From NCBI RefSeq assembly GCF_902170785.1, contig NZ_CABHYG010000020.1:1-64000 (forward strand): a stretch of 64,000 bases of DNA. Direction: 5' to 3'. Positions 8,441 to 17,678 of the stretch are shown here, piece by piece. Positions within the stretch are counted from its first letter, which is position 1. Each line of letters begins with the position of its first letter. The notes under the pieces are model-generated. The model saw only the letters and a program-made list of their open reading frames with translations. It made no database searches and was not told the DNA's origin. Source of the DNA: Yersinia proxima. Lineage in GTDB: Bacteria > Pseudomonadota > Gammaproteobacteria > Enterobacterales > Enterobacteriaceae. The position numbers were made by a program, and so were the translations under genes.

Positions 8441-9754
8441 CTACCCTAAATTTGTGTACGTACTTTCAGCATGAATATAGTCCGACTGATAAACAGTGCC
8501 TTGTTCACATGGCCGGAAACCTTTCTTTGCCTGATACATCGCCTCATCAGCCCGCTGTAATAACTCATCCGGCGTTTGGGCATGGTCAGGATAAATAGCA
8601 ATCCCAATGCTGAGTGAGGTGATAATTTGACTCCCATCAGGCAGCGTTATGGGTTGCGTCATACTTCTTATAATATTGTCGGCAATAATCAGCACATCAC
8701 CTGCGTTATGAATAGGTGCCAGTAAGATGGCGAACTCATCACCGCCCAGACGAGCGACTAAATCACTTTCACGTAATAATGCGCGCAGGCGGTCAGCGAT
8801 GGTGGTCAGCACCGTGTCGCCCGCAGCATGGCCATAGTTATCATTAATTTCTTTAAAGCGATCGCCATCGAGGAATAATACCGCTACGTGTTCGTTGGTT
8901 TTGCAATCACTGAGTGTTCGGCTTAAGCGGCCTTCAAAATAAGCGCGGTTTGCCAAACCCGTCAGGCTGTCGTGGGCAGCACGGTGTGCCAGAGAATCAT
9001 TTTCCTGCGTGAGGTGTTTTTGCCACACTTCAAGTTCTTCCAGCAAGCCATTGAAGTCATGACTTAACTCATTCAGCTCTGCAATTTGCGCTGATGGGAC
9101 ACGTTGACCAAAGCTGCGGTTGCGGCTGACATTATGCGCAACTTCGGTAATGCGATTCAGCGAGCCGATGATGCCAAATAGCATGCGGCGTGACAAAAAT
9201 ATCGCCACTGCGGTACTGAGGATAAGGCAGACAAAAAGCCCCGCTAACCCTTGCAGCAGAAAACGCAGCAAGCTGCCACCATGACCAACAATCACTATTC
9301 TGCCGATCTCATTACCAGAGTGAACAATGGGGAGCACCACCGGTTCAGGCAACGCCCAGCGGGCGACACTTTGCTCCATTTGATGCATGGGGCCGTCGTC
9401 AGGCAATGTCCATTGGGCAACAACCCGGCCATTCACATCCATAATCTTCGCTTCGGCGACTTCTTCATTGGCGGCAATCATCGACAGCGCTTCATTCGCC
9501 ACCACTGTATCGCCGAAAACAACAGCGGCTTCAGTGGTATAACTGATCGAACGGGCGATCAAATGCAGGTTGTGGTCAGCGTAAACCCGCAAGGCAAACA
9601 GGGCGACTAAGGTCAGGAAAATACCGGCTGTCGCCACTGATACCAGGGCCACAATTAAGTGTATTCTGCCCAGAACTCGGCCAAGCGTCGGGAGCCTTGT
9701 AGCGTGAGTTTGATTCTTTATCTGCTCAGCAGATTCATTTTTTATAGAACTCAT
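8441..9754 (-). CDS. hmsD: inner-membrane diguanylate cyclase HmsD (YfiN/DgcN-like)
   Basis: A 437-residue membrane enzyme that makes cyclic di-GMP and so promotes biofilm. TM1 is at about residues 31-55 and TM2 at about 163-187, with a ~105-residue periplasmic sensory loop between. A HAMP segment (~188-240) follows, then the GGDEF domain. The active-site GGDEF is intact at 337-341, and an inhibitory I-site RESD stands five residues before it, so product feedback is expected. The start overlaps the hmsC stop by 4 bp (ATGA). The Y. pestis homologue HmsD is known to be held off by HmsC. Confidence 0.9.
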   Translation of the reverse strand: MSSIKNESAEQIKNQTHATRLPTLGRVLGRIHLIVALVSVATAGIFLTLVALFALRVYADHNLHLIARSISYTTEAAVVFGDTVVANEALSMIAANEEVAEAKIMDVNGRVVAQWTLPDDGPMHQMEQSVARWALPEPVVLPIVHSGNEIGRIVIVGHGGSLLRFLLQGLAGLFVCLILSTAVAIFLSRRMLFGIIGSLNRITEVAHNVSRNRSFGQRVPSAQIAELNELSHDFNGLLEELEVWQKHLTQENDSLAHRAAHDSLTGLANRAYFEGRLSRTLSDCKTNEHVAVLFLDGDRFKEINDNYGHAAGDTVLTTIADRLRALLRESDLVARLGGDEFAILLAPIHNAGDVLIIADNIIRSMTQPITLPDGSQIITSLSIGIAIYPDHAQTPDELLQRADEAMYQAKKGFRPCEQGTVYQSDYIHAESTYTNLG

Positions 9755-10383
9755 AATGCGTCAGCCTTTTTACGGGCAAGTTGCAACACATTGGGATGAA
9801 CTCGTATCCCGGCGCGTGCTAATGCATCCATGTTGACTTTGAATGAGGCTTGCTTATCTTCCAGTAACAGACAGAACGCACTGCCCACAGTGCATTCGTT
9901 ATAATCTTCGCTGATGGTCAGAACCGGTTGTCCTGTGAGTTGAGTGGCCAGTTCCTGACGTTGTTGCTCCTCCAGATGGCCCAAATAGGCCACATCACAG
10001 TTGCTTGCCAGCGAAGCGTCGGGTAGGGAATAACGCTGGGTTTTGATGGGATGTGAGGTTTGCATTAATGCTGGATTAAATAGCTCTTCCGCATAGTTTG
10101 TCGGGGCAATGACACACAAACGAATAACTGGTGGTGGGGTTGGCCAGCGCGAATAACTGATAATACCCAGCACCATTTTTGTCGCAGCATCGCTACGTTC
10201 ATGAATAAGTTCTTCACTTAAGCTATTTGCAGCCATTGAGGGCAATGAAGCGAATAAAGTGAAGAGAAGTAATAATGTGAGGGCGCAGGCCTGCCGGCAG
10301 ATACGCAGAGGCGTAAATAGCTTAGGTAGATAATGATATTTCACATCATTGACGCCGTTGATTGCGCAAGGTGCAATATTCAT
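9751..10383 (-). CDS. hmsC: periplasmic repressor HmsC (YfiR-like)
   Basis: A 210-residue exported protein. I take the ATG at 10383, which has AGGAA eight bases upstream; the frame is open further but that extension lacks support. A hydrophobic segment (residues ~32-48) followed by SMAA is a signal peptide with a long N-region. The mature part holds four cysteines (in LCVIA, NCDVA, NECT and AFCLL), matching the two disulfides of YfiR. YfiR binds the periplasmic domain of the cyclase and represses it; reductive stress releases it. First gene of hmsC-hmsD-hmsE. Confidence 0.83.
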   Translation of the reverse strand: MNIAPCAINGVNDVKYHYLPKLFTPLRICRQACALTLLLLFTLFASLPSMAANSLSEELIHERSDAATKMVLGIISYSRWPTPPPVIRLCVIAPTNYAEELFNPALMQTSHPIKTQRYSLPDASLASNCDVAYLGHLEEQQRQELATQLTGQPVLTISEDYNECTVGSAFCLLLEDKQASFKVNMDALARAGIRVHPNVLQLARKKADAL

Positions 10384-10533
10384 ATTTGCGCTTCCTGTAG
10401 GACGACGTGACTCACATGTTAATGGCAGCACCAGAAAAGAAACGCCGCTAATCTATTATAAGAATTAATTGCCTCATTAATAGTCATGGTATCGGCAATA
10501 TGAGATTTATCTTAAATACTCTTTGCGATAGAT

Positions 10534-10563
10534 AAAAAAAAGCCCGGCAAAGTCGCCGGGCTT
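10534..10563 (-). terminator. terminator of the P-type ATPase gene
   Basis: Read on the minus strand, the stem AAGCCCGGC / GCCGGGCTT with a 6-base loop is followed by a run of T. It lies 26 bp after the ATPase stop. Confidence 0.85.
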
Positions 10564-10588
10564 GAAGGGGGGCTGATTGATATCAGAC

Positions 10589-13300
10589 TCAATTCGATGC
10601 GCGTTTGAAGCGCCCGATGACCCATTTTTCGACTTCGACAATCAAGAAAATGGCGATAGAAACCAGCAGTGTGATGCCCCAGTAATAAGCCGGTAATGGC
10701 TCAGTACCGAAAGCGGTATTCATAAATGGCAGATAGATAATGGCTAGCTGCAACAGAATCAGCACACCAGAAACCAGCCACAGCCCCTTGTTAACAAAGA
10801 CTTCTTTGTTCAGTGGGAATCTGTCCATCACACGGCAGTTAAACATATAAATCCATTGTGCGGTCACCAGGGTTTGCATCAACACGGTGCGGATGAATTC
10901 AGTGCTGTAGCCGCGCGGTTCCATGTAGGCTTCCAGGGCAAAGGCGCTGCACGCTATCAATGTACCGACAAACGCGATACGCCAAATGGCATGACCATCT
11001 AACACATGTTTTGATGGATCGCGTGGGTTGCGGCGCATAATGCCTCTTTCTGCCGGCTCAAATGCTAAACCGAATGAAAGCGTGGTGGAGGTGGCCATGT
11101 TTATCCACAGGATTTGCAGCGGTGTGAGTGGAATAACTGCGCCCACCAGGATAGCAAAGATGATTAATAATCCTTGTGCCAGGTTGGTCGGCAAGACAAA
11201 CAGAATGGTTTTCTTCAGGTTATCGTAGACACGGCGGCCTTCTTCAACCGCGTGAGCAATAGTGGCGAAGTTGTCATCTGACAGCACCATATCGGCGGCT
11301 TCTTTTGTCACTTCGGTGCCTTTGATGCCCATGGCGATCCCCACATCGGCCTGTTTCAGTGCCGGTGCATCGTTGACCCCATCGCCGGTCATTCCCACGA
11401 TTTCGCCTTTCTCTTGCAGCGCTTTTACCAGACGCAGTTTGTGCTCAGGGCTGGTACGGGCAAAAATATCATAACGAACAGCGGCTTCAGCCAGTTCTTT
11501 ATCATCCATATGCTCTAACTGGCCGCCGGTAATGGAGTCTTTACCATTACCTATACCCAGCATGGCACCAATCGCCATCGCGGTTTCCTGATGGTCGCCG
11601 GTTATCATCTTCACGCGAATGCCAGCCTGTTGGCAGGTCGCAATGGCGTCAATCGCTTCAGGGCGTGGTGGGTCCATCATGCCAGCGATGCCGACGAAGA
11701 TCATACCTTGCTGGATATCGCTGTGCCCTAACTCGCTGACCGTCTGTTCCGTTGGACGATAGGCCGCCGCTAACATGCGCAGGCCCTGCTTGGTGTAGCG
11801 CGTCATCTCGGCATCCCAGTAATCACGGCGGAAGGGAATGACGCCCTTATCCGTCAGTTCTTGCTGGCAGAAGGTAAACAGCACATCTGGCGCGCCGGTC
11901 AGGAAGATACAGCTTTCGGACTCAACCTGATGGCTGGTGGCCATATATTTATAGGCAGAATCGAACGGAATTTTTCCGTGTTGACTCACCTGACCCAACT
12001 CAATACCAGATTTGGCTGCTAAGACTTTCAATGCGCCTTCGGTTGGGCCGCCGACGATGGTCCAATGGCCTTGGTCATTCTTTTGAATCTGGCTGTCATT
12101 ACATAAATTCACCGCAGTGATAAATGTTTTTAACGGCCCTTCCAGCACAGCTTGCTGCTCACTACCTTCGGGATAAATGTTACCCACCGGTTCATAGCTT
12201 TCACCGGTAACCCGGTAGCAATTGTCGGCCAGAATCACCGCTTTGACGGTCATTTCGTTCATCGTCAAGGTGCCGGTTTTATCAGAACAGACGACAGTCA
12301 TGGCACCCAGGGTTTCTACCGTTGGCAGCTTGCGAATAATCGCGCGGTTGCGCGCCATAGCTTGCACACCCAAGGACAGAATAATCGAAATGATTGCTGG
12401 CAAGCCTTCAGGCACCGAGGCTACCGCCAGGCTTATCAGAGCTAACAACAGCTCATTGACCGGCAGGTCGCGCAGAATAAAGGCGAAGACGAACAAGAAT
12501 GCCATCATCACCAGAATCAGGATGAAAATCGCTTTGCCCAGTCGGTCCATCTGTTGCAATAGGGGGGTACGAGTGGCTTCAACCGCTGACATCATCTGGT
12601 TGATATGGCCCAACTCAGTATCACCGCCACTGGCAATCACCACCCCTTTTGCCGTACCGGCACTGATAGTGGTGCCCGAGAACAGCAGGTTTTTACGATC
12701 ACCAATCACTGATTCGTTTTCAATGACTTCAATTTGTTTTTCCACGACGGTTGATTCGCCCGTCAGGATAGCTTCTTCAATTTGGAGGTTGTGGGCTTCG
12801 AGTAAGCGCAAGTCAGCCGGGATCTTATCCCCCGGTTTCAATGTGACGATATCACCCGGCACCAAATCTTGCGCATCAATGGTTTTTGCATTGCCATCAC
12901 GAATGACTACAGCCTTACTGGATAGCATGTTTTGTATGCTTTTCAGTGACTTCTCGGCTTTATTTTCCTGAACATAACCAATTAATGCGTTAATGACGGC
13001 GACACAAAGAATAATAATGGTATCGACAGAGTGGCCCATCAGGCCTTTGACTAACGCAGCAGCTAATAAAATGTAAATCAGGACGTCATTAAAATGAGCG
13101 AGAAATTGCAGTAGGGGGTGCTTACTTTTTTTGGCAGGTAGCGCGTTAGGGCCGTATTGTTTAAGGCGTTCTTCAGCTTCTTGTTGGCTTAACCCTTCTT
13201 CGCGGCTATTGAGCTGCTGCAAAGATTCTTCCACGGTAAGTTGATACCAGGCCTGGCCTTCTGGCGGCGAGGCGGGTTTGGGATTTGATGAGTTTTGCAT
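10589..13300 (-). CDS. P2-type cation-transporting ATPase
   Basis: A 903-residue P-type ATPase with all the catalytic motifs: TGES (residues ~180-183), phosphorylated Asp340 in DKTGTLT, TGDH and GDGVNDAP in the P domain. PEGLP at about 297-301 in M4 places it with P2 (Ca2+, Na+/K+-like) pumps. In M6 the sequence is NMATSTTLSFGLAFEP, so the Asp of the NxxTD calcium-site motif is absent. Ten membrane segments are expected. The transported ion cannot be assigned: the CtpF-like bacterial group has similar M6 sequences. It is a single gene with its own terminator. The upstream region is AT-rich. Confidence 0.88.
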   Translation of the reverse strand: MQNSSNPKPASPPEGQAWYQLTVEESLQQLNSREEGLSQQEAEERLKQYGPNALPAKKSKHPLLQFLAHFNDVLIYILLAAALVKGLMGHSVDTIIILCVAVINALIGYVQENKAEKSLKSIQNMLSSKAVVIRDGNAKTIDAQDLVPGDIVTLKPGDKIPADLRLLEAHNLQIEEAILTGESTVVEKQIEVIENESVIGDRKNLLFSGTTISAGTAKGVVIASGGDTELGHINQMMSAVEATRTPLLQQMDRLGKAIFILILVMMAFLFVFAFILRDLPVNELLLALISLAVASVPEGLPAIISIILSLGVQAMARNRAIIRKLPTVETLGAMTVVCSDKTGTLTMNEMTVKAVILADNCYRVTGESYEPVGNIYPEGSEQQAVLEGPLKTFITAVNLCNDSQIQKNDQGHWTIVGGPTEGALKVLAAKSGIELGQVSQHGKIPFDSAYKYMATSHQVESESCIFLTGAPDVLFTFCQQELTDKGVIPFRRDYWDAEMTRYTKQGLRMLAAAYRPTEQTVSELGHSDIQQGMIFVGIAGMMDPPRPEAIDAIATCQQAGIRVKMITGDHQETAMAIGAMLGIGNGKDSITGGQLEHMDDKELAEAAVRYDIFARTSPEHKLRLVKALQEKGEIVGMTGDGVNDAPALKQADVGIAMGIKGTEVTKEAADMVLSDDNFATIAHAVEEGRRVYDNLKKTILFVLPTNLAQGLLIIFAILVGAVIPLTPLQILWINMATSTTLSFGLAFEPAERGIMRRNPRDPSKHVLDGHAIWRIAFVGTLIACSAFALEAYMEPRGYSTEFIRTVLMQTLVTAQWIYMFNCRVMDRFPLNKEVFVNKGLWLVSGVLILLQLAIIYLPFMNTAFGTEPLPAYYWGITLLVSIAIFLIVEVEKWVIGRFKRASN

Positions 13301-13832
13301 TGAAAGAACCTTCTTAAAAATTAAAATGTAAAAATCTGAAATCTATCCGTTTTTCATCTCATTACCGTCGAGGTTAACGGCACAGGGCAGTGAATACTCT
13401 TCCATGAAAAGATCCTGCTCCTTTATTATTTGATTTTTATTAAAAGACAAAAAAATGATTCTGAATGATATGTTTACAACAACATAGTTATATTAAGCAA
13501 GGATAGTAGATTTTTATCAAAATAGTGCTTTGATCTGAGATAATAAAGTCGAAATATTTGGTCGTAATTATTAGCTAACCTAGTGAATAATAAGTCATTA
13601 GGTAGTGAATTATCCTGTTAGCTATCTATACCAATGCTCTGAATATCATCAGCCATTTGAACTATCATCCGAAAAGATTAATTATCCATGTCTGTTTGTA
13701 TGTGTAATCTCTGGCTATCAGGTGAAACTCTTGGTTAGTATGTCCTGCTGCCGGAACTAATTATGACTATGCTAATCAGAAGTTGCGGTAAGTGAAATGC
13801 AGTAGCCAACAACCAGTGAGGAAACAGTAAGT
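13301..13832. other. AT-rich intergenic region between ATPase and slt
   Basis: No open frame of useful length was found in this 532-bp stretch. It contains the divergent upstream regions of the ATPase gene and slt and a nested inverted repeat at 13571-13624. No clear promoter match was assigned. Confidence 0.5.
13571..13624. repeat. nested inverted repeat upstream of slt
   Basis: The outer arms TAGCTAAC (13572-13579) and GTTAGCTA (13617-13624) are complementary, and inner arms ACCTA and TAGGT lie between. It could form a cruciform or be a protein-binding site. No function is known. Confidence 0.4.
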
Positions 13833-15752
13833 ATGTACAAGTGGCAATATCTGGCGATTGGCGTGTGTCTGGTGACGACTTCAGGAGTGGCATTCGCCGA
13901 CTCCATTGATGCCCAACGGCAACGCTATCAGCAAGTTAAGCTGGCCTGGGACAGTAATCAGATGGATACCGTGGCACAACTGATGCCGACATTACGTGAT
14001 TATCCTCTGTATCCGTATCTGGAGTACCGCCAGTTAACTCAAGATTTAAGCCAAGTGAGTGCGGCGCAAGTGAGCGATTTCTTGAGCCGTAACCCCACGC
14101 TGCCGCCGGCACGTTCGCTGTCATCCCGTTTTGTTAACGAACTGGCGCGTCGTGAAGATTGGCGCGGATTATTGGCATTCAGCCCACAAGCCCCTAAACC
14201 GGTGGCGGCGCGCTGTAATTATTACTATGCCAAATGGGCAACCGGTGAGCAGCAAGTTGCCTGGGATGGTGCCAGCGAAATTTGGCTTAACGGCCAGGCG
14301 CTTCCGGGTAGTTGCGATAAATTATTCAGTGTCTGGCAACAAGCCGGGCACCAAACACCACTGGCAACACTGGCTCGTATGAAACTAGCCCTTAAAGAGG
14401 GTAATGCCAGTTTGGTAAGCTATTTACTCAAACAATTGCCAGCGGATTACCAGACTATGGGGACGGCACTGGCGAAACTGCAAAGTGATCCTGCCAGTGT
14501 TGAAAGTTTTGCTCGTACCGTCGGGCCGACTGATTTTACCCGTTCAGCCACCCTCATTGCGTTTACTCGACTGGCGCGTCAGGACGTGGAAAATGCGCGT
14601 GCGATGATCCCAACATTGGCGCGGCTGCAAAAAATGAGTGACAGCGAGAAGTTGGAGCTGGAAGAAGCGGTTGCCTGGCGTTTGATGGGCAATGATGCGA
14701 CTTATGACCAAGCTAAATGGCGCGATCAGGTCACTTTGCGCAGCCATTCCACCCCGTTGCTGGAGCGTCGTATCCGCATGTCGTTGGGTACGGGCGATCG
14801 CCAAGGGTTAGCTGCATGGATGGCTCGTTTGCCGGCCGATGCACAAAGTAAAGATGAGTGGCGCTACTGGCGTGCTTCATTATTGTTAGAGCAAGGTAAG
14901 AAGGCCGAGGGCGAAGCCATTCTGCGCAGTCTGATGCAGGAACGAGGCTTCTATCCGATGGTCGCCGCCCAAAAACTGGGTGTGCCTTACCCGATTAATG
15001 TTGAGGTTGCGACCAAACCTGATGCCTCACTAGCACAACGGCCCGAAATTGCCCGGGTGCGCGAATTGATGTATTGGAATATGGATAATCTGGCACGCAA
15101 CGAGTGGAGCTATTTGGTTGCCAGCCGCAGCAAACCTGAGCAGGAAGCATTGGCGCGCTATGCATTTAATCAGAAGTGGGCCGATTTGAGTGTTCAGGCA
15201 ACTATCGTTGCCAAGCTATGGGACCATCTGGAAGAGCGCTTCCCACTGGCCTGGCCAAAAGAGTTCCGTCAGGCGACCGAAGGCAAGGGGATAACGCCAA
15301 GTTATGCCATGGCGATAGCTCGTCAGGAAAGTGCCTGGAACCCGAAAGCGCAATCTCCGGTGGGAGCCACAGGCCTGATGCAGGTGATGCCACGGACTGC
15401 GGAGCACACCGTTAAACTGAATAACATTCCCGGTTATGTGAATAGCAGCCAGTTGCTTGATCCTGTCACCAACATTGAGATTGGCACCAGCTATCTGGAA
15501 GAGGTCTATCAGCAATTTGGTCGCAATCGGATCCTTTCCAGCGCTGCCTATAATGCAGGCCCATCGCGGGTCAATACCTGGCTGGGAAATAGCGGTGGGC
15601 AGGTGGATGCAGTAGCATTTATCGAAAGTATTCCGTTCTCTGAAACGCGTGGTTATGTGAAAAACGTATTGGCTTATGATGCGTTTTATCGTCACTTTAT
15701 GAATCGCCCAGCTAAGGTGCTGAGTGATGCCGAGTGGCAAAGACGCTACTGA
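13833..15752 (+). CDS. slt: soluble lytic murein transglycosylase Slt70
   Basis: Slt cleaves the MurNAc-GlcNAc bond in peptidoglycan to give 1,6-anhydro-MurNAc products in the periplasm. The 639 residues begin with a signal peptide ending near AFADS (about residue 22). A long alpha-superhelical U/L region precedes the lysozyme-like domain. The catalytic Glu lies in ARQESAWNPKA (near residue 498), followed by GLMQVMP and AYNAGP, the signatures of family-1 transglycosylases. AGTAAGT precedes the ATG with GAGGAAAC at a suitable distance. Confidence 0.96.
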   Translation: MYKWQYLAIGVCLVTTSGVAFADSIDAQRQRYQQVKLAWDSNQMDTVAQLMPTLRDYPLYPYLEYRQLTQDLSQVSAAQVSDFLSRNPTLPPARSLSSRFVNELARREDWRGLLAFSPQAPKPVAARCNYYYAKWATGEQQVAWDGASEIWLNGQALPGSCDKLFSVWQQAGHQTPLATLARMKLALKEGNASLVSYLLKQLPADYQTMGTALAKLQSDPASVESFARTVGPTDFTRSATLIAFTRLARQDVENARAMIPTLARLQKMSDSEKLELEEAVAWRLMGNDATYDQAKWRDQVTLRSHSTPLLERRIRMSLGTGDRQGLAAWMARLPADAQSKDEWRYWRASLLLEQGKKAEGEAILRSLMQERGFYPMVAAQKLGVPYPINVEVATKPDASLAQRPEIARVRELMYWNMDNLARNEWSYLVASRSKPEQEALARYAFNQKWADLSVQATIVAKLWDHLEERFPLAWPKEFRQATEGKGITPSYAMAIARQESAWNPKAQSPVGATGLMQVMPRTAEHTVKLNNIPGYVNSSQLLDPVTNIEIGTSYLEEVYQQFGRNRILSSAAYNAGPSRVNTWLGNSGGQVDAVAFIESIPFSETRGYVKNVLAYDAFYRHFMNRPAKVLSDAEWQRRY

Positions 15753-15757
15753 TCCCC

Positions 15758-16003
15758 TTCGTCCTTGAAGCCGCAGGGGTGTTAGCTACGCGCACTTACC
15801 CGAATCACTTACCAGAGTAAGCTCATCGGGATGCGTTTGCTTGCTGCCTACCTGCGACTCCAATGACTTTGGGGTTCATCTTCGTCCTTGAAGCCGCAGG
15901 GGTGTTAGCTACGCGCACTTACCCGAATCACTTACCAGAGTAAGCTCATTGGGATGCGTTTGCTTGCTGCCTACCTGCGACTCCAATGACTTTGGGGTTC
16001 ATC
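15758..16003. repeat. tandem pair of 123-bp ERIC-like units
   Basis: Two direct units, 15758-15880 and 15881-16003, each 123 bp. I find one difference between them (a C in the first and a T in the second, in the CAT(C/T)GGGATGCG block). Each has the ERIC layout (TTGAAGC near one end, central palindrome around ACCAGAGTAAGCTCAT, then CTGCCTACCTGCGACTCC) but with the CAATGACTTTGG end instead of GAATTATTTAGGG. They fill the gap between slt and trpR. Confidence 0.9.
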
Positions 16004-16050
16004 TTCGCGTCCAAGCTCTTTGGCTATACCTGAGGTTATGGTAAGCTGTT

Positions 16051-16068
16051 GTACTAGTTAAATAGTAT
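16051..16068 (+). promoter_or_regulatory. trp operator of trpR
   Basis: The sequence GTACTAGTTAAATAGTAT is an almost perfect palindrome matching the TrpR operator core GTACTAGTTAACTAGTAC. It lies 16 bp before the trpR start, so the repressor is expected to control its own gene as in E. coli. Confidence 0.9.
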
Positions 16069-16083
16069 GGCAGCTTTCCTATC

Positions 16084-16419
16084 ATGACAAAACTACGATT
16101 GACCGATCCGAATCTGTCGAATGACGATAATCAGCACTGGCTGACTTTTGTTGCGCTATTACAAGATGCCATTGCGCAAGACCTTCATTTACCGCTATTG
16201 CAATTGATGCTGACACCGGATGAACGTACGGCTCTGGGGACAAGGGTACGTATCATTGAGGAATTAATGCGGGGAGATTTAAGCCAGCGTGAACTCAAAA
16301 ATCAATTGGGTGCCGGTATTGCGACGATCACCCGAGGTTCTAATAGCCTGAAAGCCGCCCCTCCAGAATTGAAAAGCTGGCTAGAAGCTCAGTTACTGGC
16401 AGAAAATAAACCGTCCTGA
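16084..16419 (+). CDS. trpR: tryptophan repressor TrpR
   Basis: TrpR binds tryptophan and represses the trp, aroH, mtr and trpR promoters. The 111 residues are a full-length all-alpha repressor. The helix-turn-helix ([21 protein letters not shown], residues ~68-88) is intact, and the E. coli recognition residues around IATITRGSN are kept. The preceding repeat pair and the operator at 16051-16068 form the whole leader. The next gene, yjjX, is convergent. Confidence 0.97.
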   Translation: MTKLRLTDPNLSNDDNQHWLTFVALLQDAIAQDLHLPLLQLMLTPDERTALGTRVRIIEELMRGDLSQRELKNQLGAGIATITRGSNSLKAAPPELKSWLEAQLLAENKPS

Positions 16420-16427
16420 ATTTACTT

Positions 16428-16955
16428 CTACCGTGCCGGGTGTTGGTAAATTTCATTATGAAAGGGAACCAGTGCCAGCAGCAGTGCCTGATGGTAGACG
16501 CTGGTTCGGGTCAATTTGCCGTCGGTGAAAATCCCGATGGCTCCCCCCTTGTGTTTCACATTCGATATACCGGTTAAATCTGCCATTTCGTCGCCCAGCT
16601 CACGGCCTTGGCGAATCCCTTGCAATATAATATCGGGTAGCATCAAACTGGCAGAGCGAGATTCTCCTCGCAGCTGCAAGTGTTCAATTACCATCCATGC
16701 AAAGGTCATATTATCTTCAATACCCGCTTCAACCCCGACCCAAAAATCTGCTTCAGGACGTATCTGACGTGCATTGCTCACTCGTTGTCTGGCACCTGTA
16801 CGTGTCTCTGCGCTACCTATCGGTTGCAAGGGAACGCCACTGTCGACATTGACACCTTCAATGCGATACTGACCAGGGCCATAAACATCATCGAACGCGA
16901 GGCTGATAGCCTTAATCTTTGCAGGGTTGGTAGTTGCAGCAACAACATGGTACAT
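16428..16955 (-). CDS. yjjX: inosine/xanthosine triphosphatase YjjX
   Basis: YjjX hydrolyses non-canonical nucleotides such as ITP and XTP to keep them out of nucleic acids. I start at the ATG at 16955 ([11 protein letters not shown]), the conserved family beginning; the longer frame adds four residues. That gives 175 residues. The family motif [10 protein letters not shown] near the N-terminus and [12 protein letters not shown] near residue 70 are present, as are [10 protein letters not shown] near the C-terminus. It is convergent with trpR. Confidence 0.93.
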   Translation of the reverse strand: MYHVVAATTNPAKIKAISLAFDDVYGPGQYRIEGVNVDSGVPLQPIGSAETRTGARQRVSNARQIRPEADFWVGVEAGIEDNMTFAWMVIEHLQLRGESRSASLMLPDIILQGIRQGRELGDEMADLTGISNVKHKGGAIGIFTDGKLTRTSVYHQALLLALVPFHNEIYQHPAR

Positions 16956-17030
16956 AATGAGTCTCATACCCTTAATAATCTATTGAAATAGGTTTTGTGT
17001 TTATTTCACGCAGTATAACGGAAAAATGAC

Positions 17031-17678
17031 ATGTTACAGGTATATCTCGTGCGCCATGGCGAAACCGTCTGGAACGCATCACGTCAGATTCAGGGCCAAT
17101 CGGACAGTCCGCTGACCGCTATCGGTGAACGTCAGGCACACTTGGTTGCGCAACGAGTCAGTAGCCAGGGGATCACGCATATTATTACCAGTGACCTTGG
17201 GCGTACACAGCAAACAGCAAAGATTATCGCCGATGCTTGTGGACTAAAAATGGTGACAGACCCGCGTTTGCGTGAACTGAATATGGGCGTACTGGAAACT
17301 CGCCCGATTGAGAGCTTGACGCCAGAAGAAGAGCTGTGGCGCAAACAGATGGTTAATGGCACAGAAGGTGGTCGAATTCCTGAAGGGGAGTCGATGGCAG
17401 AGCTAGGGCGGAGAATGCGAGCGGCACTGGATAGCTGTTTGGAACTGCCTGCTGGCAGCAAGCCGTTATTAGTGAGCCATGGTATGGCGCTGGGGTGTTT
17501 GTTGAGTACGCTGCTAGGTTTGCCCGCCCACGCGGAACGACGTCTGCGGTTGCGTAATTGTTCACTATCACGGGTTGATTATCAGGAAAGCCCATGGCTG
17601 GCTTCTGGTTGGGTGATTGAAAGTGCTGGCGATACCGCTCATCTGGATATGCCAGCACTGGATGAACTACAGCGTTAA
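17031..17678 (+). CDS. gpmB: histidine-phosphatase family protein GpmB
   Basis: A 215-residue member of the phosphoglycerate-mutase-like histidine phosphatase family. The catalytic motif LVRHGET is at residues ~6-12 and the second histidine is in LLVSHGMAL (near 150). E. coli GpmB (YtjC) is called a phosphoglycerate mutase, but many members are phosphatases and the activity is uncertain. Its stop overlaps the stop of the convergent gene rob by 4 bp. Confidence 0.92.
   Translation: MLQVYLVRHGETVWNASRQIQGQSDSPLTAIGERQAHLVAQRVSSQGITHIITSDLGRTQQTAKIIADACGLKMVTDPRLRELNMGVLETRPIESLTPEEELWRKQMVNGTEGGRIPEGESMAELGRRMRAALDSCLELPAGSKPLLVSHGMALGCLLSTLLGLPAHAERRLRLRNCSLSRVDYQESPWLASGWVIESAGDTAHLDMPALDELQR

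Noticed and set aside
12222-12971. 249-codon open frame on the plus strand inside the ATPase gene
   Set aside because: It lies fully antisense to a P-type ATPase with all its motifs and has no recognisable domain; a shadow of the minus-strand gene.
15758-16003. Possible CRISPR array from repeated sequence
   Set aside because: Only two units of 123 bp with no unique spacers and no cas genes; it is a duplicated ERIC-like element.
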